A DNA stretch of 64,000 nt from Zoroaster sp. YZ-2022 (GCA_029582265.1 CM055820.1:14435695-14499694); one strand, 5' to 3'; numbered from the stretch's first letter, positions 34,897 through 46,639 are shown. Numbers and translations: made by a program. The notes: generated from the sequence alone by a model not told the origin.

Positions 34897-35032
34897 GCTG
34901 TTCCACTTCAATATAAATACCTCATAATAGCCCCTCAAAATAAATTAGATATCTTTGGAAAATCAGCCCATCCACTTCTCGTTACACAGGACGGACTTTG
35001 GCCTTTCCTTACGTGAATACAAAATCACTGAA
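34897..35032 (+). repeat. 136-bp dispersed repeat, copy 1
   Basis: Nearly identical to 47737-47872 in the same orientation: AGCTGTTCCACTTCAATATA, CCTCATAATAGCC, CATCCACTTC and GGACGGACTTTGGCCTTTCC, with under ten differences. The sharp edges suggest a mobile or recently duplicated unit. The family is unknown. Confidence 0.85.
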
Positions 35033-36135
35033 TTATAAAATGATACACGAACACGGTATTTTTTAACTTTGTCATGATTAACTATACTGCTGTTGCCCTA
35101 TACATGTACATATCTGTAAAGTAATGAAATTAATTACATTGTCCAGGAAGATCCTTTTTTAATACTTAAAAGGCCATTATTGCTTTTAAACATCATCAAT
35201 TTTACGTCTGCAAATTAAAAATGTAATTTTAATTTGTGCAATGCTTTTAGTGTCTTCATTTCTTATGCTTGAAGTTGCCTCTGAGATAACACAAATTTGT
35301 TATAAATATTTTGTTTAATATACTTTTAAACATTATTTTTTTAAATGTCATCCATTACCCATATTAAATGTTCCATTTTAACTTTATTTGTTAAATTATC
35401 TGTGATGTAATTTCTAATGATGATGTAATGTGAACCCAAATTGACCCTGTGGCTGTGGTGCACATTTTTAATCCAATCTAATCTAATTCAGTTCAATTGA
35501 ACCGATGCATGCTGAAAATCACGACTTGAACCATTTACTGGTAGAAACAAAAAATGAATAACAATTTGTGGACAGCCACAGATACGTCATAATCATTCTT
35601 GGAATCTCAGATTCCCTCAAGATTAATGGGTTTTTGTTTTAATTTGTTATCATTAATTACATGTACCAACCTTCCCTCTAATGAGATTGCTGGGAAATAT
35701 TTTAAAAATGTACAACAATGTACATGTACTTAACTTGTTAAAGATGTATTGTCTGTGATTATGTGTTATTTTACTGGGTAATTTCTTTGTTATCAGTCGG
35801 ACAGACCACTCCTATTTTACTTGATGTCAGGAAAATAAATACTGTTCAAAAAATTTCACAACAGAATTGTTAGAAGCGTAGCTGACACTAACAGTTATTT
35901 AAGTGGCAGACATGAATTTATGACAAAACCCATGGTCATGAATTCATAATTGTTAATTTATGACAAAACCCATCATGAATTCATTATTGTTAGAAGCTTA
36001 CATGTATGGATTTAATCAGTTAATGCCAAAAATGAATCCTTTGTTAGAAGCCTACATACACGGAGTTAAACAATTAGTGCCCACAATTAAATGATGATGG
36101 ACCCACTATAAAATAATTTAAGGACAAAGTTACCA
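35033..36135. other. No gene seen; degenerate repeats at 35868-36070
   Basis: TTAGAAGC(G/T/C)TA and ATTTATGACAAAACCCAT recur two or three times in 200 bases. Otherwise AT-rich non-coding DNA. Confidence 0.45.
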
Positions 36136-36405
36136 TTAACCCTAAACCCCTAGGTATTCTGGCTAGGAACCTTCCTGAATTTTCCAAAATCCATCTGTGC
36201 ACTTTTGGCAACATGCCCTTATCTTCAAAATGCACCATGCATTTTCGTTGATCTTTCATATTCCGCACTTATGGCCTGTACTTCTTGCCAGGTGGTAATT
36301 TTGTCCCATTTGAAGAGGTGAAAGTACCAGTTTCCAACAGTGCTCAATTGTTCCCAAAAAGTGCCTCTTGGATGATTTTGATGGATATGGGGTGGTTAGG
36401 GTTAA
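36136..36405 (+). mobile_element. 270-bp TTAACCCTAA element, complete copy
   Basis: TTAACCCTAAACCCC at the left and GGGGTGGTTAGGGTTAA at the right, with TTAA at both edges. The interior matches 16940-17177 in reverse. Terminal CCCTAA next to TTAA suits a piggyBac-like MITE. Confidence 0.85.
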
Positions 36406-37682
36406 ACAGTGCTTCTGCAATTATTTTGTAATAATGTGTCATTTTAAAATATTTGTTTTCTTTTATGTTGAAACTGAAAAGAACATTAGCAGTGAATTAA
36501 TGAAAACGCAGGCAATCCAATTTTAAATGGATATTTCACATGTATGGGAAAACATAACTGTTTATTTTTTATTTTTGGAGAAGACAAAAAATCTGAGGCA
36601 GAACTTAAACCTACATGTACATATGTATGTAGTCTGAGGATCACTCAGAGAGGATGCTGTGTTTTATCTGTTTATTTCATCTTCACTAGCACCAATGGGT
36701 TATAATGGACATTTCAATTTTGATACATTTGTACTTTGTAGTAATCACGTAAACTAGGCTGTTTATGGTACCCTGCATGTACTGTATGCTAGCACAAACA
36801 CTGCTAGCCAGCGCGCATTAACTGTATGCAATGAGCTGACCGTATAAGAATTCATCCTTCTGATGTTATCTGTCACAGAACAAGGATGTTATTTCAGCCA
36901 AGATGGAGTGCCCCAGGGGATATAAGGAGATTCCCCTTCAACTTGAACAGGACATGGTCAATGTCACTCTAAAATGTTAACCAATTTCAGCAAAATGTTA
37001 ATAACTTTTCTTTCCAACAGAACCGCACCATCTAGCACATACCCGTATTCAGTTAATTGTTACACAACAGCGTTTTAACCTGCTCAACTAATTTTATGAA
37101 CACTGGTTGATGTCTCTCTGATGTCATCAAATACAAGTTTTAAAAATATAAAATTAGTGCTAACCTTTCTCTACAACAGAACGACCTCAACATTAAGACC
37201 ACACCCGTATTTATCAAATTGTCCTACAAGGGCGCTTATTTCTGTCGTTCATAACTTCAATAATTTGAGGACATTAGCACTGTAAGATGAAATACAATGA
37301 GTTAGAAAAGCACCTGGCAAACCATCGTACTAAGTGTCTGATGATCTCTAGGTATTGATTCTTTAATTGCCATTACCTCGTGGCTACTACTCATGCATAC
37401 AATCTCTATCAGTATCACAACATGAACAGATCCAGAGTAATGCATTCAATGATATAATGAGATGTATGAGACTACGTTAAACATGTGATTCAAGTAAAGG
37501 GTTAGAGACATTGCCATTCTACAACTCTTGTGTGCACCCATTCATAAAACTTTTACATGATTCAATGTCAAAGTGCCCTTAAAGGTAAGGGTAAGTGTAC
37601 ACCATTGATTTTTGGTAGCCTACATGTACATCAATTTTCAACTCTATTTTTTTCAATAAATATATCAAAAACTAACCCATTT
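36406..37682. other. No gene seen
   Basis: Two diverged pieces share AACAGAAC and CACACCCGTATT-like text (37016-37055 and 37177-37215). Nothing else is recognised. Confidence 0.4.
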
Positions 37683-37905
37683 GGTCTTTGAGAAAGAACC
37701 TGCTACATGTAGGTTTGAAACGTAAGGCCATAACATTTATTTTGCATTTATAATACAGGTCCTTTAGGTTGGTAAGCAGTTTGCAACAGCTAATTCTCTA
37801 TTAACCTAACCTGTTTAAGCACCGAGTATACAGTGCTATACACACGTCAGTGTAGGGCAAAATTAAATCAATTGTTTATCACCTGACGCAAGAATTTCAT
37901 CAATC
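37683..37905 (+). repeat. Dispersed repeat R, uninterrupted copy
   Basis: It contains GAACCTGCTACATGTAGG and TTTGAAACGTAAGGCCA as a continuous run, with a single TACATGTA (37704-37711), so it shows the pre-insertion state of the 2879-6573 site. The distal part (37818-37900, ATACAGTGCT, GGGCAAAATTAAATCAATTG, GACGCAAGAATTTC) is shared with 40540-40625. Confidence 0.8.
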
Positions 37906-38167
37906 TATAAATATTGCGGTACCCACTGCTATATGTGTGTATATACAATACTAGGTGAAGAAAGTGTGACACACATGGTAAAAAATGAATAACTGTCAGG
38001 AATAATGCAGACACTTTTATTTCAATGTTTATCCCTCAAGCAAGCTACTTTAAAGGGGTAAAGATAGTTCGTCATGAGGAAGTCCACTTTTTAGCATTCA
38101 AACTTATGTACATGTAGTTGCATCTCTAACGTATGTAACATAGTGTCTTTCAGGTGTATGGTATCAC

Positions 38168-40429
38168 ACAAAGGGTAAGTTCCCTTTGACTTTGTATCAT
38201 GTAGGTACATGTTTCACTATGAGCAGACAAGGTACAAACAAGAAAAATATTCTGATGTTTTTTCAGTTTGAGTTACATGAGTGAGTAAAAAGGACACCGT
38301 TACATACGTTTACACCACATATTATAAATAACAAAAGTTTTTATCCAGATAGTTTTACAAGAGCAATCTTCTATATTTTAAAGGGAAAGTTTGTTTATGA
38401 CAATCACAATGTTTAATGACTGTTATCCAAATCCAATTTTCATCCAAAAAATGTTGTTAATCCTTTTATTTAACATTTGTAACAAGGACACCGAACCGGA
38501 AAACAACAATGAAATTATCTAATCCAAGGCATTTTTTCATCGTCATTTTACTATTCAATCTTATTCAGTTCAACTCCATTCAATTCTAATTTAATTCAGC
38601 CAATTCAATTCTGCCAAGAGCTGCGCTCAAATTTTCAAAGTTTATGTTTGAGAATTAACGTTTGTAACATTAAGACACGGTACAATCCAGCATTGGCAGT
38701 CATCATAGAGGACAAAGTTTATGATAAATATATTAAATAATATCTTGGCTTTATGTATCAACAAACACCAAAGCCCGATGGCCAAACATCACGATGTAAT
38801 TTAGCATCATTAATAACGTTAAGGTTAAGCCTCGTTTACGTACGTAACACAGCTTACCCGAACGGACGACAACAATGTCACAACCTTTATCTTCATCGCG
38901 CAATCTGATTATTATACGGCCTATACAGGAACATTGGTAGTCGTTATCTGTGTGTATGTACATTCCGCCGGAAACCATCGAAACAAATCCAGACGAGCAT
39001 AGCGCTGCACGTGTCTGACGATCGTAACAAAATGGACGAGCAACACTCCAGCGTTTGCAGCCTTTCGTATACAATAAAAAAATCGATTTCAAACAAATTT
39101 TACGACATCATAGAGGACAAATTGTATGACAAATATATTAAATAGTATCTTGGCTTTATGTATCAACAAACACCAAAGCCCGATGGCGAAACATCACGAT
39201 GTAATTTAGCATCGTTAACGTTAAGGTTAAGCCTCGTTAACGTACGTAACACAGCTTACCCGAACGGACGACAACAATGTCACAACCTTTATCTTCATAT
39301 CCAGGACGCGCAATCTGATTATTATACGGCCTATATACAGGAACATTGGTAGTCGTTATCTGTGTGTACGTACATTCTGCCGGAAACCATCGAAACAAAT
39401 CCAGACGAGCCTAGCGCTGCACGTGTCTGACGATCGTAACAAAATGGACGCGGAACACTCCAGCATTGGCAGCCTTTCGTACAATAAAAAATCGACTTCA
39501 AACTAATTTTACGACATCATAGAGGACAAATTTTATATGACAAATATATTAAATAGTATCTTGGCTTTATGTATCAACAAACACAAAAGCCCGATGGCCA
39601 AACATCACGATGTAATTTAGACGATTTTCATTTGGGTTTAAGTGTCATCAACGGACGTAACACAGCTTGCCCGAACGGACGACAACAATGTCACGACCTT
39701 TATCCTCGTCCCCAGGACATGCAATCTGATTATTATACGGACTACATACAGGAACATTGGTTGTCGTTATCTGTGTGTACGTTCCGCTGCTCATCGAAAC
39801 AAATCCAGACGAGCGGCATGTCTTACGATCGTAACAAAATGGACACGGAACTAGGACTCGCAAGTGATTTTGCATTTTTTCGCAATTAATTAAAACATTA
39901 AAAACTCAAAGTGTTACAAAGTGTTCTCTTGAAACATAATCTTTTTAATGAAAAATATTAATGCTGATTATTATTTCGTTTTCAGTATTAGTCGATCACG
40001 CAAACGTACGTAACATAGAAAGACACCAAGAGTTACGATCGTTAGTAAGATCTTATTGATATGGTTTGGGAATATAGTTACAAATAATTTTCACTTTGGG
40101 GGTCAGTTGAAGAGGGTCATAGCAGGTCATAATATTAAAACAAGGACAAGTAAATTTCAGGTAGTAGTGCACTCAGTTAATGGGATTGATTTTGATCATT
40201 TAAAAATGTCACATTTTTGTGTCTTTTTTTCGTGAGGATGATACAGATAAAACATGAATAAAAATACTTTGAAACATCACAGCCTAAATATATTATTTTA
40301 TTTATCAGACTGATATGTAAGATAACACAACACAAGAAAACTGAGCCATAATAGTCTCCATTATTTTTTTTATTTGTACACAATTTTTTTTTTCAAAAAT
40401 CTCTCCAGTATCAAAAACTAACACATATA
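38168..40429 (-). repeat. Repeat X, right arm (uninterrupted)
   Basis: A 2262-bp inverted counterpart of 24928-28913. It begins ACAAAGGGTAAGTTCCC (start of an imperfect palindrome) and ends CTAACACATATA. The ~400-bp core unit starts at 38844, 39246 and 39657 (the third copy partial). It lacks the LINE/Myb insertion. Small open frames in the core are shared between arms but have no domain and include stop-rich alternatives, so I do not call them genes. Confidence 0.9.
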
Positions 40430-40444
40430 GGATTCTAGCCCGCC

Positions 40445-40630
40445 AATCGCCATCGGGCAAGCTCGGTGGTTGTGGGTAAGCAGGTCATGGGTTCGAATCG
40501 CGCCCAAGTTGCCTGTGAAGTTTTTTCCACAGGCACTCGGAATGCACTGAATATACAGTGCTGTACACACAGGGCAAAATTAAATCAATTGTTTATCACC
40601 AGACGCAAGAATTTCTTCAACATTTGTTTA
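40445..40630 (+). mobile_element. tRNA-derived SINE-like segment
   Basis: An A-box-like AAGCTCGGTGG (40459-40469) and a perfect B box GGTTCGAATC (40490-40499) stand about 20 bp apart, closer than in a tRNA, with no acceptor stem. The downstream body (ACAGTGCTGTACACAC, GGGCAAAATTAAATCAATTG) is shared with 37818-37900. It starts about 15 bp from the end of X. Confidence 0.6.
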
Positions 40631-41728
40631 AGTTTCATCAGAATAGGAGACTATGACTCTAGACTTAGTTGTTTTCCATTGTTCTCAATATCATGCACAA
40701 CTGCATGCTGAGAATGACAAACAATAGGAAAAGGACTACCTAATATGCTGCCACCAACATCTCAAAAGTTTCCCATACTGTAGGTAATCACATTTTTGAG
40801 AAAACGTTTTTAAAAAAAATTTTAACTGTTAAATGTTAAAGTTTTATGTTTTATAGTAGCTCTGGCAACTTATTGGAATTGGACATACAGTAGAATTTCC
40901 CATTTGCACTTCAGACAAAATAATTGTTCAGGTTAATTGATATGAGTACCAACTTTATAACCAAGTTTGTAATAATTTGGTAATTTGCAATGTTGTAACT
41001 TCACTTTAAAGGTTTGAAATACAAAATATTCTTGTGGTACATGTTACATTAATTAACAGATTGGATGTTGAAATGCAAGTGTGCCATTTATGTGCTAACC
41101 TAGTCCCCGGCATAGTACTCCAAGAACAATGGATTTGGCCCATTTGTGATGTATTGTTCCACAGACTGATGCGCAAGGTCTCAAAAAGAAGAAGTGCAGT
41201 CTGGGAGACTTACCCGACATGTGAGAGAACTGTATCCCGCACGTGCACCTTAGCATTTATCACGTTCGCCTATGTTCGCTCTACAATGGTACGCCCGCGT
41301 CATGTTTAACATTGCATCAAGTTCTAGGAACTAGCTTCGCTTGTCAAGCACCTAAGTTTTGCTACCCTACTCAGCCTGCCATAAGGCAGGCTGGGTAGGG
41401 AAGCAAAACTTGTAACTAAGCTTGTTGTGCATGCGTGCATTTGGAGTACAATGCCATGTATGGATTACAGCAGGCTGGCACCCTTCTTGTAGTTAATAGA
41501 CTTCTGGTATTATGTATAGTGTAAATGAACATGGCATCATGTGTGTCGGCTCACAGCTCATGCACCTGATTAGTGCACTTTGTTCTCTCAACAGAATCCA
41601 AGTAACTTTGGAAGCCTAGCATACACACTTTTCACTGATAATTCTACAGATGATATCATATGAAGAGACTGTGTCTCCGAGGTCTCCGAGGTCTCTGATA
41701 TTTTTCCAGAGACACTCAACTTTTTAGG
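40631..41728. other. No gene; 27-bp hairpin at 41353-41409
   Basis: AAGTTTTGCTACCCTACTCA followed by GCCTGCC pairs with its complement across a 4-base loop, with one mismatch and one G-U pair. The rest has no recognisable coding or repeat structure. Confidence 0.6.
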
Positions 41729-42000
41729 TGTTCGAGCTACAGCGCGAGCACCTATTGTTTTTGTTCGTTTTTTTGTTTTTTTTCTTCTCCTTCTTCTTCT
41801 CCGGATAGACTGTCTACAAAAAACACATACTTTCAAACTTCACATGAACTTGAAACTTGGCATATACTTAGAATTTAACACGTAGATGAAACAGAATTTG
41901 TGAGGTCATGATTAGGTCATCAGATATCGAATTACGATAATTCAAAGTTTAATCATTAAAAAAATCATATCAAGGGATCTGAAAAATCAATAAAATTACT
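41729..42000 (-). mobile_element. Hairpin-ended repeat G, copy 4 (3' end)
   Basis: The terminal hairpin AGGTGTTCG ... CGAGCACCT is followed, on the plus strand, by a T-rich run and CTTCTCCTTCTTCTTCTCCG. Then come GAAACTTGGCATATACTTAG and GTCATCAGATATCGAATTA as in the other copies. The rest is missing. Confidence 0.75.
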
Positions 42001-43349
42001 GATTTAGTCGGGGAAAAATATGTAGTTTATCATGAGTGTAAAGAGTGTGAAATATGTGACATTAGAGACGAGGATATGTTTGAGTTTGATATTTATTTGT
42101 ACTGAAAACACGATATTTTTGTAAAAAAAGAAACACACTTTTCGTGAAGATTGACGCGCAATCTGTTATTTCCACTACGTCCGCAATACTCAATCGAGTG
42201 GGCGGGGCATATAGAACAGTCCGGCCGGAACGCTAATACTGTATGTCGCCCTCAATCGGAAGAAACAGATACTGAAATATTTTACAGTACATGTACAAAC
42301 TATAAGTATGGTATAACCATCGAACATTTTAGCGAGTGCTAGTGCTACGGGGCGGTTATATTTCCTGATTTACTCAGAAAGAAATTGTATTTTTATGAAA
42401 ATAAGAGTGTGAAATATGTGATATTACTGATGAACTCGTGTCAACTCGTACTCCAACCAACTTGTACTTCAACCAACTCGTACTCCGACAAATTCGTACT
42501 CCAACCAGCTCGTACTCCAACCAACTCGTACCCGTACGTGCACATACAATCAACGGTGTTTGCGTGTGGTGCAAAATGGATCGCCAACATTCATAGTCAT
42601 AAAGGGTAGGTATCTTGAATTTAATTGTTAAGAGGATTTCCTGTATTTATCTTCGTGTTTTTATACAAGAAAAGCCATTTTTTAAGCGTTGGGTTGGCTG
42701 GTATAGTGGTAACGTTAATGTACAGACTACAGTAGCCCTGAACATACTTTGGACAGTAAACAACTCCCCTCTTTTCTAACAAAATATGAACAGATGTCAC
42801 TAAAATGTATTTAGAAATAGAATGTAAATAAGGATAGGAAAATTCAGTTGTTAAGGTTATGGCAATTTTTCAGTTGAAATTTTATGCCATATTTTGTAAT
42901 TTGTTTTCTCCAAAAATCTTCAGTTTGTGCACAAATTAATGTCAAGTAGTGATTATTTACTGCACTTTCCCATAATTTTTTACCCTTCTTAGATACAAAT
43001 CAACTTACATAGACAATTATTTTACAGGAAAAATGCACAATATTCATGACACAATACATGTACTTGGGAGGCCTCTCTCAGACATCTCTCACATGAAATT
43101 ATTTCCTTAAATACCTTTCTCTTTTGATGTGAGTTTCATGCAAGAACATTTCTTTAATTTATTACACATTGTCAAGAATAATTGTGTACAATTTTGAAAA
43201 CAACCAATGCCCTTTTCAATTTCAATGGTCCAGCTACTCCAAAATTATACACTGTTTTCCCCATTCATATTATAAATTAGAACTTCTCTTAAATTTAAAA
43301 TACTTTATTCTTGGTCCATGTACTTATAAAACTATTATTTTTTTTACAG
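42001..43349. other. No gene; 16-bp array at 42430-42530
   Basis: About seven units of CAACTCGTACTCCAAC occur in 100 bases. They resemble, on the opposite strand, the ACGAGTTG units at the ends of the 2879-6573 element. No terminal repeat was found around them. Confidence 0.55.
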
Positions 43350-43486
43350 CATGTTGACTCCAATACATCATGGCTCAGACTAAGTTCCAGCCTACAGCAC
43401 CCCAAGACAGCGTTGACACCACATCCAAATGCACTATCGTAACTGTTCAAGTCATCAACAATCTTCAGTTTGTAGGCTACATGATG
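43350..43486 (+). CDS. Possible short exon (39 codons), unknown
   Basis: A pyrimidine-rich tract and TTTTTTTTACAG precede position 43350. An ATG follows 20 bases later (43370) in a frame of 39 codons starting MAQTKFQPTAPQ. The frame ends at ATGATG|GTATGG, a usable donor in phase 0. The peptide has no domain that I recognise and is polar, then mildly hydrophobic (INNLQFVGYMM). Neighbours are unannotated AT-rich DNA and the THAP segment 0.7 kb away on the other strand. The combination of acceptor, start codon and donor is suggestive, but chance is quite possible. Confidence 0.3.
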
Positions 43487-44189
43487 GTATGGTTTAAAGG
43501 TCCTAGGAAGAGTCAAATTGTGCTTATTTATTTTCTTTTGTTATTTTATCAATTGATATGAATAAAAAACAATTTTACGTTTAATTTTTGTCTGGATTGG
43601 GCTAATTATTTTTAATTTGATTTTTACAAAAATTGCCTCATCTAATTTCAAATGCTGCCCAACGCGCGGTGGCGCTGTTCGTGACGTGAACCTAGGCACC
43701 AATGTTGCCACTGTGTTTAGTTGCTCCATGGTTAAACCGTGGGATTATAAAAAGGGTCATAAACTGTGCTAGCGTACACATGTACAGTGTATGTGCACCA
43801 CGACTTGCAAGTTGCATAGTAAACATGACCGTATAGCACCGATAAATCTGTACTGTAGGCTCTACTGTAAAGCGAAGCGCAAGGCCCGTCGAATCAATGG
43901 CATGGATACACATGGCCAGGAGTCATTGGTGAATTGTGTAAGCCGTCGTTATGACCGTTTCAAAACATAATTCTGCACTCGATGATTTTGAAACAAGATC
44001 CAAAATCACACACATAATTAACATTGTCAAAGAATTGTACAATGACATCTTCAGTGACTTCACAATGAAACGACATTTTAGCGTTAATGTGGTGTGCGAA
44101 GTGTAACAATCGACCTCTAACGTTAGTAATAAGCCTATTGCTTGTGGGTGCGTACACATGTAAGTTACACGGAAAACAAAGCAACTTAC

Positions 44190-44523
44190 CCTGAGACTTT
44201 CTCGCTTCAAGAAAGCTCCTCTTTTCTTTCTGGACGTTTCTTGGCCTTCTGACTTAAAGGAAATATTGTTGGCACTGCATCAGGGCGCAGCATGGCTTTA
44301 AATCTCATGCCAAACTGGCTCTGGAGCCCCGGTCAAAGTATGTTGGCTCAAAGTGAGCGCTACATATCATAGAGTGCTCCGTTGGTCCTGACCATTTCGC
44401 CCTGGTCAGCTTCACACTCGCCGTCCAAATTCGCCTGTATTTAGGGTCTGGTGGAAATCGGTGAAGGCTGACACCTTCCTTTGTGGTGTTGCTACACCCA
44501 GCAACAACACACCTACAAGGCAT
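44190..44523 (-). pseudogene. THAP-type zinc-finger domain, one-base frameshift
   Basis: From ATG at 44523, the first 60 residues form a classic THAP (C2CH) DNA-binding domain. Cys5 and Cys10 are followed by HRFP at 21-24, Trp33, then Cys54 and His57 with a following Phe. In family members a 'PDAVPTIF' box closes the domain. Here PDAVPTIFP exists 30 codons on, but in another frame, reached by one missing base in the GGGG run near 44333. In the read frame a stop comes at codon 73. The shifted frame ends at a TGA (KKRPERKEELS) shortly before a donor-like GGTAAGT (44184-44190). THAP domains occur in P-element-type transposases and in host regulators. No transposase part is seen, so it is either a decayed copy or a real first exon carrying a sequencing error. 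Confidence 0.85.
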
Positions 44524-45786
44524 TTCCCAAAATGTGGGATATCTACTAAATTTAGCTGAAAAGAAGATCTAATATGACACATCAACTTCATCAACTTCAG
44601 TGGTTTTGAGTACGACTTGACTGAAACTTCATCATGAGGCAGTGCTGGAACTTCCTAGGTCTACGTCACGGATTTGCGGATTATAATATGATAATGAGGA
44701 GGTAGGGGAGGAGCGTGGCGCCCCCCTAATTTTAGAATTTATTTTTTTAATGGTGCAAAGGGGCGGGGATAAAATAGACAAATGACAAATATATGTTCCA
44801 ATAGGTATACTTTATTGTTTTCACTGTTAAAAATTTCTATTTCCTAGGACCTTTAACGTCTTACGTTAACAGAGATCATTTGAGAATCCGTGCACAATTA
44901 ATGGAAGTGGTCTTCATTACTTGGTTTCGTTTGAATGTACGTAAACTTTCACATTTTTTATAGATGTATGTTCGTTTTAGTATAATTTTATGCGTGCTCG
45001 TACTTCTACCAATTCACACTTATTTTGGTCAACTCAACCCGGAAAAATATTTATTACTGAATATTTACTGGCATGCGTACGGGTTGACATCCGGTGAAAT
45101 GCTGCGTTGGTAGAAGTTACAAGTTAATTTAGCTACACTATAGTGTCTGTAGTTCCTCATAATACTAGTAGTACTTATGTACTGTGTGGTGATGGCTGCA
45201 TTGCAGTTTACTTTATACTAAATTTTCTCACTAAAGTAGACCAGAAACAAATATCAGCACCTTTATTGAGATAATGAAACAGTCACATCATGGAGGAAGG
45301 AAGACGTCACATGTAGTTCTATTCCATTGTAAAACCTAACTTAAAGGCATTGTTCTGAAGGGATCATTTTTCTGAAGTTACATCAATCCATCATCCTGAT
45401 AATAACATATAAGGGCATTCTAAGTTATGTGTGTTTTGCTAGCATGACCCATTATTCTTCGTCCCTCTGTGAAAACATTTAATATTGTTTTTACATGATT
45501 CATTTATATTTCAGATCAACGATATTCATTTGTGCTACTGCTACAAGGTGTGTTAGAGTCTGTGTAACTTTGTGATCCAATGGCCAGCATTTGAAGTTCA
45601 ACCATTCATCAAAGGAGTTAACGTATTATTCAAATTATTTTATATGGACTTATCCTATCTGTGGCAGTCTTTACCCTCAAGGGAATTGTTTTTTCAGGAC
45701 CTCAAGACACATCTAGGTCTTTCTAGGAATTTCTTTAACATGTTAGAACAAAATAGTACTGAGGAATTCTTATTATTTTTTTGACT
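44524..45786. other. No further gene seen
   Basis: The 170 bases upstream of the THAP ATG contain no TATA box or recognised element. The rest is AT-rich with no protein-like frame or terminal repeat. Confidence 0.4.
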
Positions 45787-46379
45787 CAGGGATGCCAGTA
45801 GCTCTTTGCTCCAGAGCCGGAAAAAAATTCCCGCAAAGGAAGAGCGAACATTCATACTTGCACACAAAAAAAAATGTCCCTCATTATTTTTTTTGTATTC
45901 AAGCCAATGCCAACTGAACCTGTCCTTTACACTAGCATCGATTTTTTCCAGATCCACACCTCTTCCGACCTCCGTTATGGTAGTCAAGTTGAGTAAAATC
46001 AGTCAAAAATTTCAGAAAATGAAGGCATAAGCGCAATCTGTATGATTACGTTGCAATCACCATGTGTACAACACACCGCATACAACACACATGCTACACG
46101 GACCCACACGCACTGTTTCCAATATGGCGGAGCAATGGGCTAGTCTTGCTTGTTATCTCGCTACTATCGATCGCCCTCTGTCGGTGAAATGTCCGAGTGT
46201 ATTATGCGATGGCATAAAAAAAGAAAAGGTAAGAACATCTTGATAACCAAGACTAACTGAGCGTACTCTGTAAAGGTGATTTTTTTCCCTGGCCGGACGA
46301 AAGACGGAGTGCCGGATTTCTTTGGGAAAAATATGAAAAAGCCGGAATTCCGGCAATAGCCGGAAAACTGGCATCCCTG
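45787..46379 (+). mobile_element. 593-bp hAT-like element with 7-bp TSD
   Basis: CAGGGATGCCAGT at the left and ACTGGCATCCCTG at the right are perfect 13-bp inverted ends. Matching GCCGGAA and CCGG-rich subterminal motifs lie just inside. TTTGACT directly abuts both ends (45780-45786 and 46380-46386), compatible with an 8-bp hAT duplication with one change. It is internally deleted but retains a promoter-like ATGGCGG segment and a short exon. Confidence 0.85.
46124..46228 (+). CDS. 35-codon first exon inside the hAT-like element
   Basis: ATGGCGGAGCAATGG starts an open frame of 35 codons (MAEQWASLACYLATIDRPLS ... IKKEK) that ends exactly at AAG|GTAAGA, a near-consensus splice donor in phase 0. 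The ATGGCGG context is typical of metazoan first exons and overlaps a YY1-like motif. The peptide matches no family that I recognise. It is too short to judge, but its position in the element suggests the remaining 5' exon of a transposase-type gene whose other exons were lost. Without the donor the frame stops three codons later. Confidence 0.4.
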
Positions 46380-46639
46380 TTTGACTGCACCCAAACATCC
46401 TCACAAACGTAATTATTAAGCAATATCTGTCGGTGATCTAGTAAAATGTATATTGCCGACAGTGAATCACTGGCAGTTGGGCCATATAAACATACATACC
46501 TCCCCCCCCCCCCCAATCTTCATTGCATGGGTGTGTCAGCCTTGGAATACCTTTTGCCAGATCACCCAATTAAAGTTCGTATTTATTTGTATGCTCGCAT
46601 TGGGATAGTACTGACCATCAATCCCATAAACACAATTGG

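Noticed and set aside
40445..40520. tRNA gene
   Set aside because: The B box is perfect, but A-to-B spacing is too short and there is no cloverleaf.
41353..41409. microRNA precursor
   Set aside because: The hairpin is neat but short (27-bp stem, 4-base loop), with no conserved seed that can be judged.
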